DNA of 64,000 nucleotides from Blastococcus sp. DSM 46786 (GTDB taxonomy: Bacteria > Actinomycetota > Actinomycetes > Mycobacteriales > Geodermatophilaceae). Location of the stretch: contig NZ_FOAO01000014.1 in the NCBI RefSeq assembly GCF_900109665.1, forward strand, positions 62,001 to 126,000, given 5' to 3'. This document shows positions 46,782-55,604 of this stretch, in pieces. Each line of letters starts with the position of its first letter. Position 1 is the stretch's first letter. Under the pieces are notes generated by a model. That model was not told the DNA's origin and did not search any database. It worked only from the letters and a program-made list of their open reading frames with translations. The translations under genes were made by a program, and so were the position numbers.

Positions 46782-48146
46782 ATGAACGAGACGACGTCGC
46801 CGCTGACCCGCGCCGAGCGGCTCGACCGGCTGCCCGTCAACCGGGAGCACCACCGGCTGGTCGTGGGCTCGGGCATCGGATGGGCGCTGGACGCGATGGA
46901 CGTCGGGCTCATCTCGTTCGTGATGACGGCGCTGGTCGCGCAGTGGGGGCTGTCGAACGGCGAGGTGTCGTGGATCGGGTCGATCGGTTTCGTCGGCATG
47001 GCGCTGGGCGCCACGCTCGGCGGGCTGCTCGCCGACCGGTTCGGCCGCCGCCAGGTGTTCGCGCTGACCCTGCTGGTGTTCGGGCTGGCGACCGGTGCGG
47101 CGGCGCTGTCGTGGTCGGTGGGCGCGCTGCTGGTCTTCCGCTTCCTCATCGGCCTCGGGCTGGGTGCCGAGCTGCCGGTCGCCTCCACGCTGGTCAGCGA
47201 GTTCGCCCCCGCGCGGGTGCGCGGCCGGGTGGTGGTGCTGCTCGAGGCGTTCTGGGCGGTCGGCTGGACGCTGGCCGCGCTGATCGGCTACTTCGTGGTG
47301 CCCGCCGGCGACGACGGGTGGCGCTGGGCGCTGGCCCTGGGCGCGGTGCCGGCGCTGTACGCGGTGGTCGTGCGCCGGGGGCTGCCCGAGTCGGTGCGCT
47401 TCCTCGAGCTGCGCGGGCGCACCGACGAGGCCGAGGCCACGGTGCGCCGCTTCGAGCGGGCCGCCGATGTCGCTCCCGTGCCGTCCCCCGCGCCGGCCCC
47501 GCCCACGGCCCCGCCGGGCGCCCGGGCGCTGTGGACCGGTGGCGCCGCCCGGCGGACCGCCGCCCTCTGGATCGTCTGGTTCAGCATCAACTTCGCCTAC
47601 TACGGCGCCTTCATCTGGCTGCCGACGCTGCTGTTCAACGACGGCTTCTCGCTGGTCAAGTCCTTCGAGTACACGCTGTACATCACGCTCGCCCAGCTGC
47701 CCGGGTACGCGGTGGCGGCCTACCTGATCGAGAAGTGGGGGCGGCGCCCCACCCTGGCGACGTTCCTCCTCGGCTCGGCTCTGGGAGCCGGGCTCTTCGC
47801 GGCCGCCGACGCCGACACCGCGGTGCTGCTCACCGGCATGGTGCTGTCGTTCTTCAACCTCGGCGCCTGGGGCGCGCTCTACGCGGTGACGCCGGAGATC
47901 TACCCGACGGCCCTGCGGGCCACCGGCGCCGGCGCCGCGGCCGGGTTCGGCCGGCTCGCGTCCATCGCCGCCCCGCTGTGCGTGCCGCTGCTGGTCGACG
48001 CCGGGGGCACCGGCCTGGTCTTCGCCACGTTCGCCGCCTTCTTCCTGGTCGCCTCGCTCGCCGCTCTGGCGCTGCCCGAGCTGCGGGGGCGGTCGCTCGA
48101 CGCGGACACCGCGCGCGGGGTGACGCCGTCGGGGCTGCGGGGCTGA
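46782..48146 (+). CDS. MFS transporter, metabolite:H+ symporter type (AAHS/NiaP-like)
   Basis: 454 residues from ATG 46782. Twelve helices with the motifs DAMDVGLISF (helix 1), GGLLADRFGRRQVF (loop 2-3), RFLIGLGLGAELPVASTLVSE (helix 4), the EFAPARVRGRVV loop and EKWGRRP in loop 8-9. The central loop (215-240) is Pro-rich. The pattern resembles aromatic-acid and nicotinate transporters. It lies 26 bases after the hydrolase and may share its transcript. Confidence 0.83.
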   Translation: MNETTSPLTRAERLDRLPVNREHHRLVVGSGIGWALDAMDVGLISFVMTALVAQWGLSNGEVSWIGSIGFVGMALGATLGGLLADRFGRRQVFALTLLVFGLATGAAALSWSVGALLVFRFLIGLGLGAELPVASTLVSEFAPARVRGRVVVLLEAFWAVGWTLAALIGYFVVPAGDDGWRWALALGAVPALYAVVVRRGLPESVRFLELRGRTDEAEATVRRFERAADVAPVPSPAPAPPTAPPGARALWTGGAARRTAALWIVWFSINFAYYGAFIWLPTLLFNDGFSLVKSFEYTLYITLAQLPGYAVAAYLIEKWGRRPTLATFLLGSALGAGLFAAADADTAVLLTGMVLSFFNLGAWGALYAVTPEIYPTALRATGAGAAAGFGRLASIAAPLCVPLLVDAGGTGLVFATFAAFFLVASLAALALPELRGRSLDADTARGVTPSGLRG

Positions 48147-48193
48147 CCCGCACCGTGCCGGTTGGCCGGAGGACGGGCGGGTAGCGGCAGGTC

Positions 48194-49312
48194 ATGCCGA
48201 ACCTCTCCCCCGGCCAGCTGCGCGGCCGCACGATCGCCGTCACCGGTGCCAGCGGCAACGTCGGCACCGCCCTCCTGCGCCGGCTGACCGACCCGTCGGC
48301 CGGCGTCGCCGAGGTCCGCGGGCTGGCCCGCCGGCGCCCGCCGTCGACCGCGCCCTACGACGGCGTCCGCTGGCACCTGGCCGACCTGGGCGAGGCCGCG
48401 AGCGAGCGGGAGATCGCCGAGTTCGTCGACGGCGCCGACGCCGTCGTCCACCTGGCCTGGGCGCTGCAGCCGGGCCGGCAGCCCGAGCGGCTCCGCGAGG
48501 TGAACGTCGGGGGCACCCGGCGGGTGGCCCGCGCCGCGGCCGCCGCCGGCGTCGACCAGTTCGTGCACATGAGCTCCATCGGCGCCTACGCCGGTGGCGC
48601 GCGCGGGCTCCGGGTGACGGAGGACTGGCCGACCACCGGCATCCCGAGCGCGCAGTACAGCCGCGACAAGTCGCGGGCCGAGAGCGTGGTCCGCGACGTG
48701 TTCGGCCGCCACCGGGACACCACGCTCACCGTCGTCCGGCCCACCCTGGTGCTGCAGCCGCAGGCCGGCAGCGAGATCGGCCGCTACTTCCTGGGCCCGC
48801 TGCTGTTCGGCGCCGCGCGCATGCTGCCCGGCGCGGTCGCCCGGCTGCTGCCGCTGCCGCTGCCCGCGCTGGCGATCGCCTTCGTGCACGCCGACGACGT
48901 CGCCGACGCGATCACGCGGATGCTCGACCGCCGCGCGCCGGGCCCGTTCAACCTGGCGGCCGAGCCGCTGATGGACGCCGACGCGCTGGCGAAGGCCCTC
49001 GGCTCGCGGCGGGTGCCCACCCCGGCGGTCGCACTGCGCGCCGGGCTGCACGCCGCCTTCGCCGCGCACCTGGTGCCCACCGAGCCCGGGTGGCTCGACA
49101 TCGGCACGCAGGTGCCCGCGCTGGACACCGCCCGGGCGCGCAAGCTGCTCGACTGGGCCCCGTTCCACACCGGGGACGACGTGCTCCGGCAGTTCGTCGC
49201 CGCGCTCGGCAGCGGTGCGGGCGGGGCGGGAGCACTGCTGCGCCCGGCGGGTGGCCCGGCGATGGACCCCGCCGGCGACCCGGCCAACGCGCCCGGCCCT
49301 CGGGCCGACTGA
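48194..49312 (+). CDS. NAD-dependent epimerase/dehydratase family protein
   Basis: 372 residues from ATG 48194. Extended SDR: N-terminal VTGASGNVGTALLRRL, then VVHLAWALQPGR, and the active-site Tyr-Lys in YSRDKSRAE with the preceding HMSSIGAYAG. The ligand domain carries VVRPTLVLQPQAGSEIG. The C-terminal 40 residues are Gly/Ala/Pro-rich and extend beyond the usual family end. A sugar-nucleotide substrate is possible, but the group is broad. Confidence 0.83.
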   Translation: MPNLSPGQLRGRTIAVTGASGNVGTALLRRLTDPSAGVAEVRGLARRRPPSTAPYDGVRWHLADLGEAASEREIAEFVDGADAVVHLAWALQPGRQPERLREVNVGGTRRVARAAAAAGVDQFVHMSSIGAYAGGARGLRVTEDWPTTGIPSAQYSRDKSRAESVVRDVFGRHRDTTLTVVRPTLVLQPQAGSEIGRYFLGPLLFGAARMLPGAVARLLPLPLPALAIAFVHADDVADAITRMLDRRAPGPFNLAAEPLMDADALAKALGSRRVPTPAVALRAGLHAAFAAHLVPTEPGWLDIGTQVPALDTARARKLLDWAPFHTGDDVLRQFVAALGSGAGGAGALLRPAGGPAMDPAGDPANAPGPRAD

Positions 49313-49313
49313 C

Positions 49314-50789
49314 TCAGCCGGGGACGCTGCCCAGCAGGGTGCGGGTCATCGCGTTGCGGGTGTCGAGCAGCTCGTCCAGCGCCGCGGTCAGGTCGCCGGC
49401 CGACACCGCGAGCGCGCCGCCGTCCGGGCTCCGTGACGCGGCGACCAGCGCAGCCCGTCGGAGCAGCTCCTTCAGGAAGGACGCCGTCACGCCCTCGGTG
49501 CGGGCGAGCACGTCGTCCAGGCCGCTGGTGTCCACCTCCAGCTCGCCGCGGTAGAGCTCGAACAGCGCCCGCCGTGCCACGGCATCGGGCAGGTCCAGCG
49601 CCACCGCCTGGTCCACCCGGCCCGGGCGGGCGGCGAGCGCCGGCTCCAGCAGGTCGGCCCGGTTGGTGGTCAGCACGAAGACGACGTCGGCGTCCTCGGC
49701 GAGCCCGTCCATCTCGTTGAGCAGCTGGAACAGCAGCGGGTGCTGGCCGGGGTGCATGCCGCGGTCCTCGGCGATGAGGTCGACGTCCTCCACCACGAGC
49801 ATCGCCGGCTGCAGCGCCCGCGCCACCGAGCACGCCTCGGCGATGAGGTGCAGGGCGTTGCCGGTGAGCTGGATGACCGTGGTGCCGTGCAGGCTGCTCA
49901 CCAGGTACCGGACGGTGTGGGTCTTGCCCACACCTGGCGGGCCGTAGAGCAGCACCCCGCGCTTGAGGTGCTGCCCGGCGGCGAGCAACCGCTCCTTGTG
50001 CCGGGCGACGTCGACCACCTGTCGCTGGATCTCGGCGAGGGTGGCCGGTGCGAGGACCAGCTGGTCGGCCCGCAGCTGCGGACGGCGGTGGAACTGCAGG
50101 AGCGTCTGCCCGTGCCCGAACACCTCCTGCCCGAAGGAGAGCACCTGGCCGCGGAAGACGTTGTGCTCGACGCTGGCGGCGCGGATCTCGGCCGCGGCCC
50201 CGGCCACGCCGGCCAGGTCGGTGCCGACCAGCTGCACCGACACCTGCGTCATGCCCATCTCCGGCGACGCGCCGCGCAGCAGCAGCGCGGCGCGGCCCCC
50301 GTCCGGCTCGGTGACCAGGTAGATCGCGCAGCGCTGGCAGGCCCGCACCTCGCCGTCGGGGCCGCAGGCGAGGTTGACCGTGGCCGGGTTCCCGGGCCGC
50401 GGGCCGTGCGGGTGCTCCCCCGCCGACCCCAGCAGGTCGCCGAGCCCGAAGTGCATGTGCTGGAAGCCGGCGACGCCGACCAGCTCGTGCCGCCGCCCCG
50501 GCCGGCCCAGCCAGGCGTCGACGCCGGCCTGGACGTTGACGTGCTCGTAGCCCGGCCAGGTCTCCTCGACCACGTCCAGCCCCTCGGCGGCGTTCCCGAG
50601 GTGCGCGGCCAGCACCTGGGACAGCTGCGGCCGCTCCCCCGCCCGCGCCGCGCCCACCAGCGCCCGCACGCCGCGGCGGGCCAGCCGGCCGACGTCGGCC
50701 AGCTCCGGTCGCAGTTCGTCGGGCGCCGCGGCGGACGGCGCGGTGAGCGGCTGGTAGGAGCCGCTGTAGCTGACCTGGGTGCGTCGCAC
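49314..50789 (-). CDS. AAA+ ATPase with a unique N-terminal domain
   Basis: 491 residues from GTG 50789 after AGGAGG. The AAA core starts near 270: Walker A GPPGVGKT at 283-290, Walker B written as LVVEDVDLI (ED instead of DE, as in BCS1-type proteins), and sensor 1 LTTNRADLLEPALAARPGRVD. The N-terminal 250 residues are not a known domain to me; they include a single CxxC in RACQRCAIYLV and HMHFGLGDLL. BCS1-like AAA proteins remodel proteins, and this may be a chaperone or unfoldase. No operon partner is obvious. Confidence 0.8.
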   Translation of the reverse strand: MRRTQVSYSGSYQPLTAPSAAAPDELRPELADVGRLARRGVRALVGAARAGERPQLSQVLAAHLGNAAEGLDVVEETWPGYEHVNVQAGVDAWLGRPGRRHELVGVAGFQHMHFGLGDLLGSAGEHPHGPRPGNPATVNLACGPDGEVRACQRCAIYLVTEPDGGRAALLLRGASPEMGMTQVSVQLVGTDLAGVAGAAAEIRAASVEHNVFRGQVLSFGQEVFGHGQTLLQFHRRPQLRADQLVLAPATLAEIQRQVVDVARHKERLLAAGQHLKRGVLLYGPPGVGKTHTVRYLVSSLHGTTVIQLTGNALHLIAEACSVARALQPAMLVVEDVDLIAEDRGMHPGQHPLLFQLLNEMDGLAEDADVVFVLTTNRADLLEPALAARPGRVDQAVALDLPDAVARRALFELYRGELEVDTSGLDDVLARTEGVTASFLKELLRRAALVAASRSPDGGALAVSAGDLTAALDELLDTRNAMTRTLLGSVPG

Positions 50790-50854
50790 GGGCCCTCCTG
50801 GTGCCTGGGTGGAGGGCGGACGCTACCGGGTACCGAGCGGTTCCCGAACCGGTT

Positions 50855-51532
50855 TCAGCTGCGACTGGTCCAGGCGCCGACGTTCCGGCCGGTGCGCGCG
50901 AAGACCTCCGACGCCCGCTCGGCCCGGAGGGCGACCAGCAGCGCCTCGCCCTCGGCGAGCGTGGTGCCCGGGTCGTCCGCGGCGACCAGCCGGGCGGTGG
51001 CGGTGGCGCGCCGTCCCTCGGCGGAGACCAGCCGGCCGGTCACCACGAGCGGGATGCCCAGGTGCACCGGCCGCCGGTAGGTGACCGTCAGCGTCGCGGT
51101 GAGGCCGCCGTGCCCGGCCCCGCGCGCCGAGCGCGCGAGCACGTGGTCCAGCAGCGTGGCCACGACCCCGCCGTGCACCAGACCCGGCGGCCCCTCCAGC
51201 GACTTGGCGACGGTCACGTGGCCGACGCACCGGCCCTCGTCCGGGAAGTCGTCGACCACCATCGGCGGGGCGACCGGGCTGCCCGGCCCGTACACCGGGC
51301 TGTACCAGCGCTGCCCGCTGTCCGGGTCGTCCACCGAGGCGATCTCGTGCACCTCGCGCAGGTCGGCCGAGAGCAGCGCGGTCAGCTCCCGCGCCGCGCT
51401 GGCCGCCCCGGCCAGCCGGTCGAGCGGCACCTCGGTGCGGACGGCGGCGTCGACGAGCTCGCGCAGCGCCGCGCCGAGTTCGCCGACCGCCTCCCGGCGG
51501 ACCTCCCGCTCCTCGGGGGTCAGCTCAGGCAC
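50855..51532 (-). CDS. PaaI/hotdog thioesterase
   Basis: 225 residues. GTG 51532 overlaps the stop of the upstream acyl-CoA dehydrogenase by 8 bases. The hotdog core holds the active-site segment LVHGGVVATLLDHVLARS and the strand TATLTVTYRRPVHLG. The N-terminal 75 residues (helices such as ALRELVDAAVRTEVPLDRLAG) are longer than in simple PaaI. Coupling to an acyl-CoA dehydrogenase suggests it releases CoA from an intermediate or product. Confidence 0.87.
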   Translation of the reverse strand: MPELTPEEREVRREAVGELGAALRELVDAAVRTEVPLDRLAGAASAARELTALLSADLREVHEIASVDDPDSGQRWYSPVYGPGSPVAPPMVVDDFPDEGRCVGHVTVAKSLEGPPGLVHGGVVATLLDHVLARSARGAGHGGLTATLTVTYRRPVHLGIPLVVTGRLVSAEGRRATATARLVAADDPGTTLAEGEALLVALRAERASEVFARTGRNVGAWTSRS

Positions 51533-52688
51533 GGGGCATGCCGGCCTCGCGCAGCAGCGCGCCACCGACGATGACCCGCTGCACCTCGCTGGTGCCCTCG
51601 TAGAGCCGGAACAGGCGGGCGTCGCGGTAGAAGCGCTCCACCGGCGTCGTCCGCAGGTATCCCATGCCGCCGTGCACCTGCACGGCCTTGTCGACGGCGC
51701 GCCCGACCATCTCGGTGCAGAACAGCTTGGCCGACGACGGGCCGACGGAGGTGTCCTCGCCGGAGTCGTAGCGGGCCGCGACGTCGCGCACCATGCTCCG
51801 GCCGGCGAGCAGCTCGGCGTGCATGTCGGCGAGCATCGCCTGCACCAGCTGGAAGCGGCCGATCGGGGCCCCGCCCTGCTTGGCGGTGGCGGCATAGGCG
51901 ACCGACTCGTCGAGCACCCGCTGCGCCATGCCGACGCAGAGCGCCGCGATGTGCAGCCTGCCGCGGGAGAGCACGGTGAGCGCCTTCGAGTAGCCCCGCC
52001 CCTCCTCGCCGATCAGGGCCTCGGCGGGCACCCGCACGTCGTCGAAGTACACCTCGGAGGTCCAGGCGCCGGCCTGGCCCATCTTCTTGTCGCGGGGGCC
52101 GACGGTGACACCCGGCGTCGTCGTCTCCACCACGAAGCTGGAGATGCCGCGGCCGCCCTTCTGCTCGGGGTCGGTCCGGGCGAAGACGACGAACAGGTCG
52201 GCGATCGGTGCGTTGGTGATGTAGCGCTTGCTGCCGTTGATCACCCATTCGTCGCCGTCCCGGCGGGCGCTGGTGCGCAGCGCGGAAGGATCGGAGCCGG
52301 CCTCGGCCTCGGTGAGCGCGAAGGAGCCGATCAGCTCGCCCGCGGAGAGGCGTGGCAGGTACTTCTTCTTCTGCTCCTCGTTCCCGAACTTGGCGATCAC
52401 CTGGCCGGAGATGCCGTTGTTGGTGCCGAACAGCGAGCGGAAGGCCGGCGTCGTGTAGCCGAACTCCATGGCCAGCTCGACGTCCTCGCTCATGGTGACG
52501 CCCAGCCCGCCGTAGTCCTCGGGCAGCGCGTAGCCGAAGAGCCCCATCTCGGCGGCCTGCGCGCGCAGGTCGTCGGGGATGCGGTCCTCCTCCTCGATCT
52601 GCTCCTCGCGGGGCAGCACCGATTCGCGGATCAGCTGGCGAACGGCGTCCTTGACCTGGCGGAAGTCCTCGGCGTCCACGCAGCCCAT
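51525..52688 (-). CDS. Acyl-CoA dehydrogenase
   Basis: 387 residues from ATG 52688 (other in-frame starts at 52679 and 52751 exist). Flavin-binding motif ALTEAEAGSDPSALRTSAR, helix motif WVINGSKRYITNA, and catalytic Glu in LYEGTSEVQRVIVGG. N-terminal half begins EDFRQVKDAVRQLIRESV. It is separate from the fadBA locus and is coupled to the thioesterase; a branched-chain or short-chain substrate is possible. Confidence 0.9.
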   Translation of the reverse strand: MGCVDAEDFRQVKDAVRQLIRESVLPREEQIEEEDRIPDDLRAQAAEMGLFGYALPEDYGGLGVTMSEDVELAMEFGYTTPAFRSLFGTNNGISGQVIAKFGNEEQKKKYLPRLSAGELIGSFALTEAEAGSDPSALRTSARRDGDEWVINGSKRYITNAPIADLFVVFARTDPEQKGGRGISSFVVETTTPGVTVGPRDKKMGQAGAWTSEVYFDDVRVPAEALIGEEGRGYSKALTVLSRGRLHIAALCVGMAQRVLDESVAYAATAKQGGAPIGRFQLVQAMLADMHAELLAGRSMVRDVAARYDSGEDTSVGPSSAKLFCTEMVGRAVDKAVQVHGGMGYLRTTPVERFYRDARLFRLYEGTSEVQRVIVGGALLREAGMPRA

Positions 52689-52746
52689 GGTGACGCGTGC
52701 CGCACCCGGCCGTCGAGCCGGGGTCCGGAGCGCCCGTCGCCCTTGG

Positions 52747-52806
52747 GGCATAGGAAGCTCTACCGGCGTCCGGGGGCTGCTCGACGCAGGTGAAGCTTCC
52801 TATGCC
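52747..52806. repeat. 60-base palindromic intergenic element, copy 2
   Basis: Same length and outer arms as the element at 19238. GGCATAGGAAGCT opens it and AGCTTCCTATGCC closes it, with three mismatches between the inner arms and a 16-base centre. It lies between the aldo/keto reductase stop and the acyl-CoA dehydrogenase start, where it would terminate read-through toward or from the reductase. Confidence 0.82.
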
Positions 52807-52841
52807 TCCGCGACCGTGCCCAACGGCGCCGAAGTCCCTCG

Positions 52842-53696
52842 TCAGGCCAGCGCGTCCAGGCGGGCCATGTCCTCGGCCGAGAGCGTCAGCCGCGCCGCAC
52901 CCAGGTTCTCGGTCAGGTGGTCGACCGACTTGGTGCCCGGGATCGGCAGCATCACCGGCGACTTCTGCAGCAGCCACGCCAGCGCCACCTGCGAGGGGGT
53001 GGCGTCCAGCTCGCGGGCGATGTCGGCCACCGGGCTGTCCGGGGCGGCCAGGTTCCCGGTCGCGATCGGGAACCACGGGATGAAGGCGATGCCGCGCTCG
53101 GTGGCGAAGTCCAGGACGTCCTGGCTCTGCCGGGTGGTCAGGTTGTAGAGGTTCTGCACGCTGACGATCTCGGTGATCTCACGGGCGGCCTGCAGCTCCT
53201 CCACCGACACCTCCGAGACGCCGATGTGCCGCACCTTGCCCTGCTCCTTGAGCTCCACGAAGGCACCCAGCTGGTCGGCCAGCGGCACCTCGGAGTCGAT
53301 CCGGTGCAGCTGGATGAGGTCGATGCGCTCGACCTTCAGGTGCCGCAGCGAGAGCTCGACCTGCTGCTTGAGGTAGGCGGGGCGCCCGACCGGAGTCCAG
53401 ACGTCCGGGCCCTGCCGCGTGAGCCCGGCCTTGGTCGCGATGACGAGGTCCTCCGGGTACGGGTGCAGCGCCTCGGCGATGATCTGCTCGCTGATCTCGG
53501 GGCCGTAGGAGTCGGCGGTGTCGATGAAGTCGACGCCCTGCTCGACGGCGGCCTGCACGACGCGGACGGCGGCGGCGCGGTCGGCCGGCTCGCCCCAGAC
53601 ACCGGGGCCGGGCAGCTGCATGGCGCCGTAGCCGAGGCGGTGCACGGGGAGGTCGCCGCCGATGGAGAAGGTGTCGCTCAGTTCAGCAGTCGTCAT
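52842..53696 (-). CDS. Aldo/keto reductase
   Basis: 284 residues from ATG 53696. The catalytic tetrad is visible: Asp and Tyr in DFIDTADSYGPE, Lys in LVIATKAGL, and His in LIQLHRID. A (beta/alpha)8 barrel. NADPH-binding end region LPIPGTKSVDHLTENL is present. Resembles YghZ/IolS-type reductases. The gene ends 36 bases from the 60-base repeat. Confidence 0.92.
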   Translation of the reverse strand: MTTAELSDTFSIGGDLPVHRLGYGAMQLPGPGVWGEPADRAAAVRVVQAAVEQGVDFIDTADSYGPEISEQIIAEALHPYPEDLVIATKAGLTRQGPDVWTPVGRPAYLKQQVELSLRHLKVERIDLIQLHRIDSEVPLADQLGAFVELKEQGKVRHIGVSEVSVEELQAAREITEIVSVQNLYNLTTRQSQDVLDFATERGIAFIPWFPIATGNLAAPDSPVADIARELDATPSQVALAWLLQKSPVMLPIPGTKSVDHLTENLGAARLTLSAEDMARLDALA

Positions 53697-53748
53697 GGCC
53701 CTGGCCAGCGCGTCGGCGGGCGCGCGTGTTCCCGCGTCGGCGTGTTCG

Positions 53749-54486
53749 ATGGGTTGCGTGGGCGGCAACGGCGGCGGGCGGACGGGCGAGGTGGTCGTGC
53801 TGCGGCACGGGCAGACCGAGTGGAGCCGCACCGGCCAGCACACCGGCGCCACCGACCTGCCGCTGCTGCCCGAGGGCGAGGAGCAGGCTCGCGGGCTGCG
53901 CGAGGCGCTGGGTCGCCGGGAGTTCGCCGAGGTGCGGGTCAGCCCGCTGCAGCGGGCGCGGCGCACCGCGGAGCTCGCCGGCATCACCCCCACGGCCGTC
54001 GACCGGGACCTGGTCGAGCTCGGCTACGGGGGCTACGAGGGCCGCACGACCGCCGAGATCAGCGAGGAGCTGGGCCGGGAGTGGTCCATCTGGCGGGACG
54101 GCACGGTGGATGCCGAGGTCCCCGGTGAGTCGCTGGCCGACGTCGGTGCGCGCGTCGACCGGGTGCTCGACCGGGTGCGCGCCCGGCTCCCCGACGGCGA
54201 CGTCGCGCTCGTCGCCCACGGCCACGTGCTGCGCGTGCTGACGGCCCGGTGGCTCGGGCTGGCTCCCGAGGCCGGGGCGCTGTTCGCGTTGCCCGCCGGC
54301 CGCTACGGCGTCCTGGGGCACGAGCACGGCCGCCCCGTGCTCAGCGGCTGGGCGCTGGGCTGCGCCTGCCTCAGCGGGTGCGCTCCACCGGCTGCCAGCG
54401 CCCCTCGCGCTCCGCCGCCGGGGGCTCGGGGCGCACCGGCCGGCCGAACAACCACCCCTGGCCCATGTCGGCGCCCAACGCAGTGA
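53749..54486 (+). CDS. Histidine phosphatase (phosphoglycerate mutase-like)
   Basis: 245 residues from ATG 53749; the start is uncertain. Motif VVVLRHGQTEWSRTGQ carries the phosphorylated His, and LVAHGHVLRVLTA the second His. Together they fit CobC/GpmB-like phosphatases. The family-like part ends near LSGWALGCACLS; the remaining 36 residues are Pro/Ala/Arg-rich and lie antisense to the end of the EAL gene. The stop may have been displaced. Confidence 0.8.
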   Translation: MGCVGGNGGGRTGEVVVLRHGQTEWSRTGQHTGATDLPLLPEGEEQARGLREALGRREFAEVRVSPLQRARRTAELAGITPTAVDRDLVELGYGGYEGRTTAEISEELGREWSIWRDGTVDAEVPGESLADVGARVDRVLDRVRARLPDGDVALVAHGHVLRVLTARWLGLAPEAGALFALPAGRYGVLGHEHGRPVLSGWALGCACLSGCAPPAASAPRAPPPGARGAPAGRTTTPGPCRRPTQ

Positions 54487-55558
54487 CCTCCTCGGCCAGC
54501 TGCTCGGTCTCGATCCCCTCGGCCACGACGACCGCCCCCAGCTGGTGGGCCAGGTCGGTCACCGCCTTCAGCACCGTGCGGGCGCCGTCGTCGGGCAGCT
54601 CCTGCACCAGCCCCTTGTCCAGCTTGACCACCTCGGGCCGGACCGCGGCCAGCAGCGACAGGCTGGGCCAGCCGGCGCCGACGTCGTCGAGCGCGACCCG
54701 CCAGCCCAGCGATCGGTAGTGCTCGAGCACCGACACCAGGTGCCCGCGGTCGGCGATCGCGTGGGACTCCACCACCTCGAAGACCAGCTGGGACGGGTCG
54801 ACGCCGGCGTCGTGCGCGACCCGCTCGGTGCTGGCCAGGCAGACCTGCGGCCGGTAGATGGAGGTCGGGTTGAAGTTGACGAACAGGTCGTCCGCGCCCA
54901 GCCACGGCACCGCGCCGGCGATGGCGGACTCCCGGCCGATGCGGTCCAGCCGGTGCAGCCAGCCGGCGGACTCGGCGACGAAGAACAGGTCCCCACCCCC
55001 GACCTCCCGGCCGTCGACCAGCCCGCGCAGCAGCGCCTCGTGCGCGACGACCGAGCGGTCGGCCAGCGAGACGATCGGCTGGTAGACCGACCAGAACTCC
55101 GCCTCGGCGAGGACGCCGACCTCCACGGTCACCCCGCGCCGGGCGAGCTCGACGGCGAGCGTGGGCGCGGTGAGCAGCCGGGCGGTGAGCGCGGCGCCGT
55201 CGTCCGGCGGGTCGGTGGCCACCCGCACGGCCTCGGTCTCCGCGCCGGTCAGTTCCCGGGCCAGCTTCTGGAACAGCCGCTCCAGGCCCCGGCCGCCCCG
55301 GTCGTCGACGACGTCGACCACCTGGGGCGCCGAGTGCACGGTGAGGCCCAGCGCCTTCGCGGTGCGGGCCACGTGCGGCAGCACGTGCCCGATCGAGGTG
55401 GCCAGCAGCGCGCGACCGGCCCGGCCGGGTACCTCCCAGTTCTGGCGGCACCCGCAGACCCCGCCGCAGATGGTTCCCACGACGACAGGGTGACCCACCG
55501 GTCGGGGTGTGCGGGACAGGCGCGCGGCGGTATCGGAACGCTCTTCCGGGGTACTCAC
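54371..55558 (-). CDS. EAL-domain cyclic-di-GMP phosphodiesterase with Cys-rich N-terminus
   Basis: 395 residues, GTG start. The EAL domain covers about 160-380: EALLRG for the EAL metal Glu, NFNPTSI with its Asn, EVVESHAI, LDDVGAG for the DDFGxG pair, KLDKG and AEGIET, then QGWLFGRP. All key residues appear present, so it could hydrolyse c-di-GMP. The first 155 residues are not a recognised sensor; Cys31, Cys35 and Cys37 with His23 form a compact cluster that could hold a metal or heme. Confidence 0.87.
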   Translation of the reverse strand: MSTPEERSDTAARLSRTPRPVGHPVVVGTICGGVCGCRQNWEVPGRAGRALLATSIGHVLPHVARTAKALGLTVHSAPQVVDVVDDRGGRGLERLFQKLARELTGAETEAVRVATDPPDDGAALTARLLTAPTLAVELARRGVTVEVGVLAEAEFWSVYQPIVSLADRSVVAHEALLRGLVDGREVGGGDLFFVAESAGWLHRLDRIGRESAIAGAVPWLGADDLFVNFNPTSIYRPQVCLASTERVAHDAGVDPSQLVFEVVESHAIADRGHLVSVLEHYRSLGWRVALDDVGAGWPSLSLLAAVRPEVVKLDKGLVQELPDDGARTVLKAVTDLAHQLGAVVVAEGIETEQLAEEVTALGADMGQGWLFGRPVRPEPPAAEREGRWQPVERTR

Positions 55559-55592
55559 AGAGGACTTCCAGCACTTTCACAACTTGAATGTC

Positions 55593-55598
55593 TAAGGT
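55593..55598 (+). promoter_or_regulatory. -10 box for a leaderless TetR transcript
   Basis: TAAGGT lies 6 bases before the ATG at 55605, with no ribosome binding site, the same spacing as at 22875. Confidence 0.55.
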
Positions 55599-55604
55599 TT
55601 GCCC

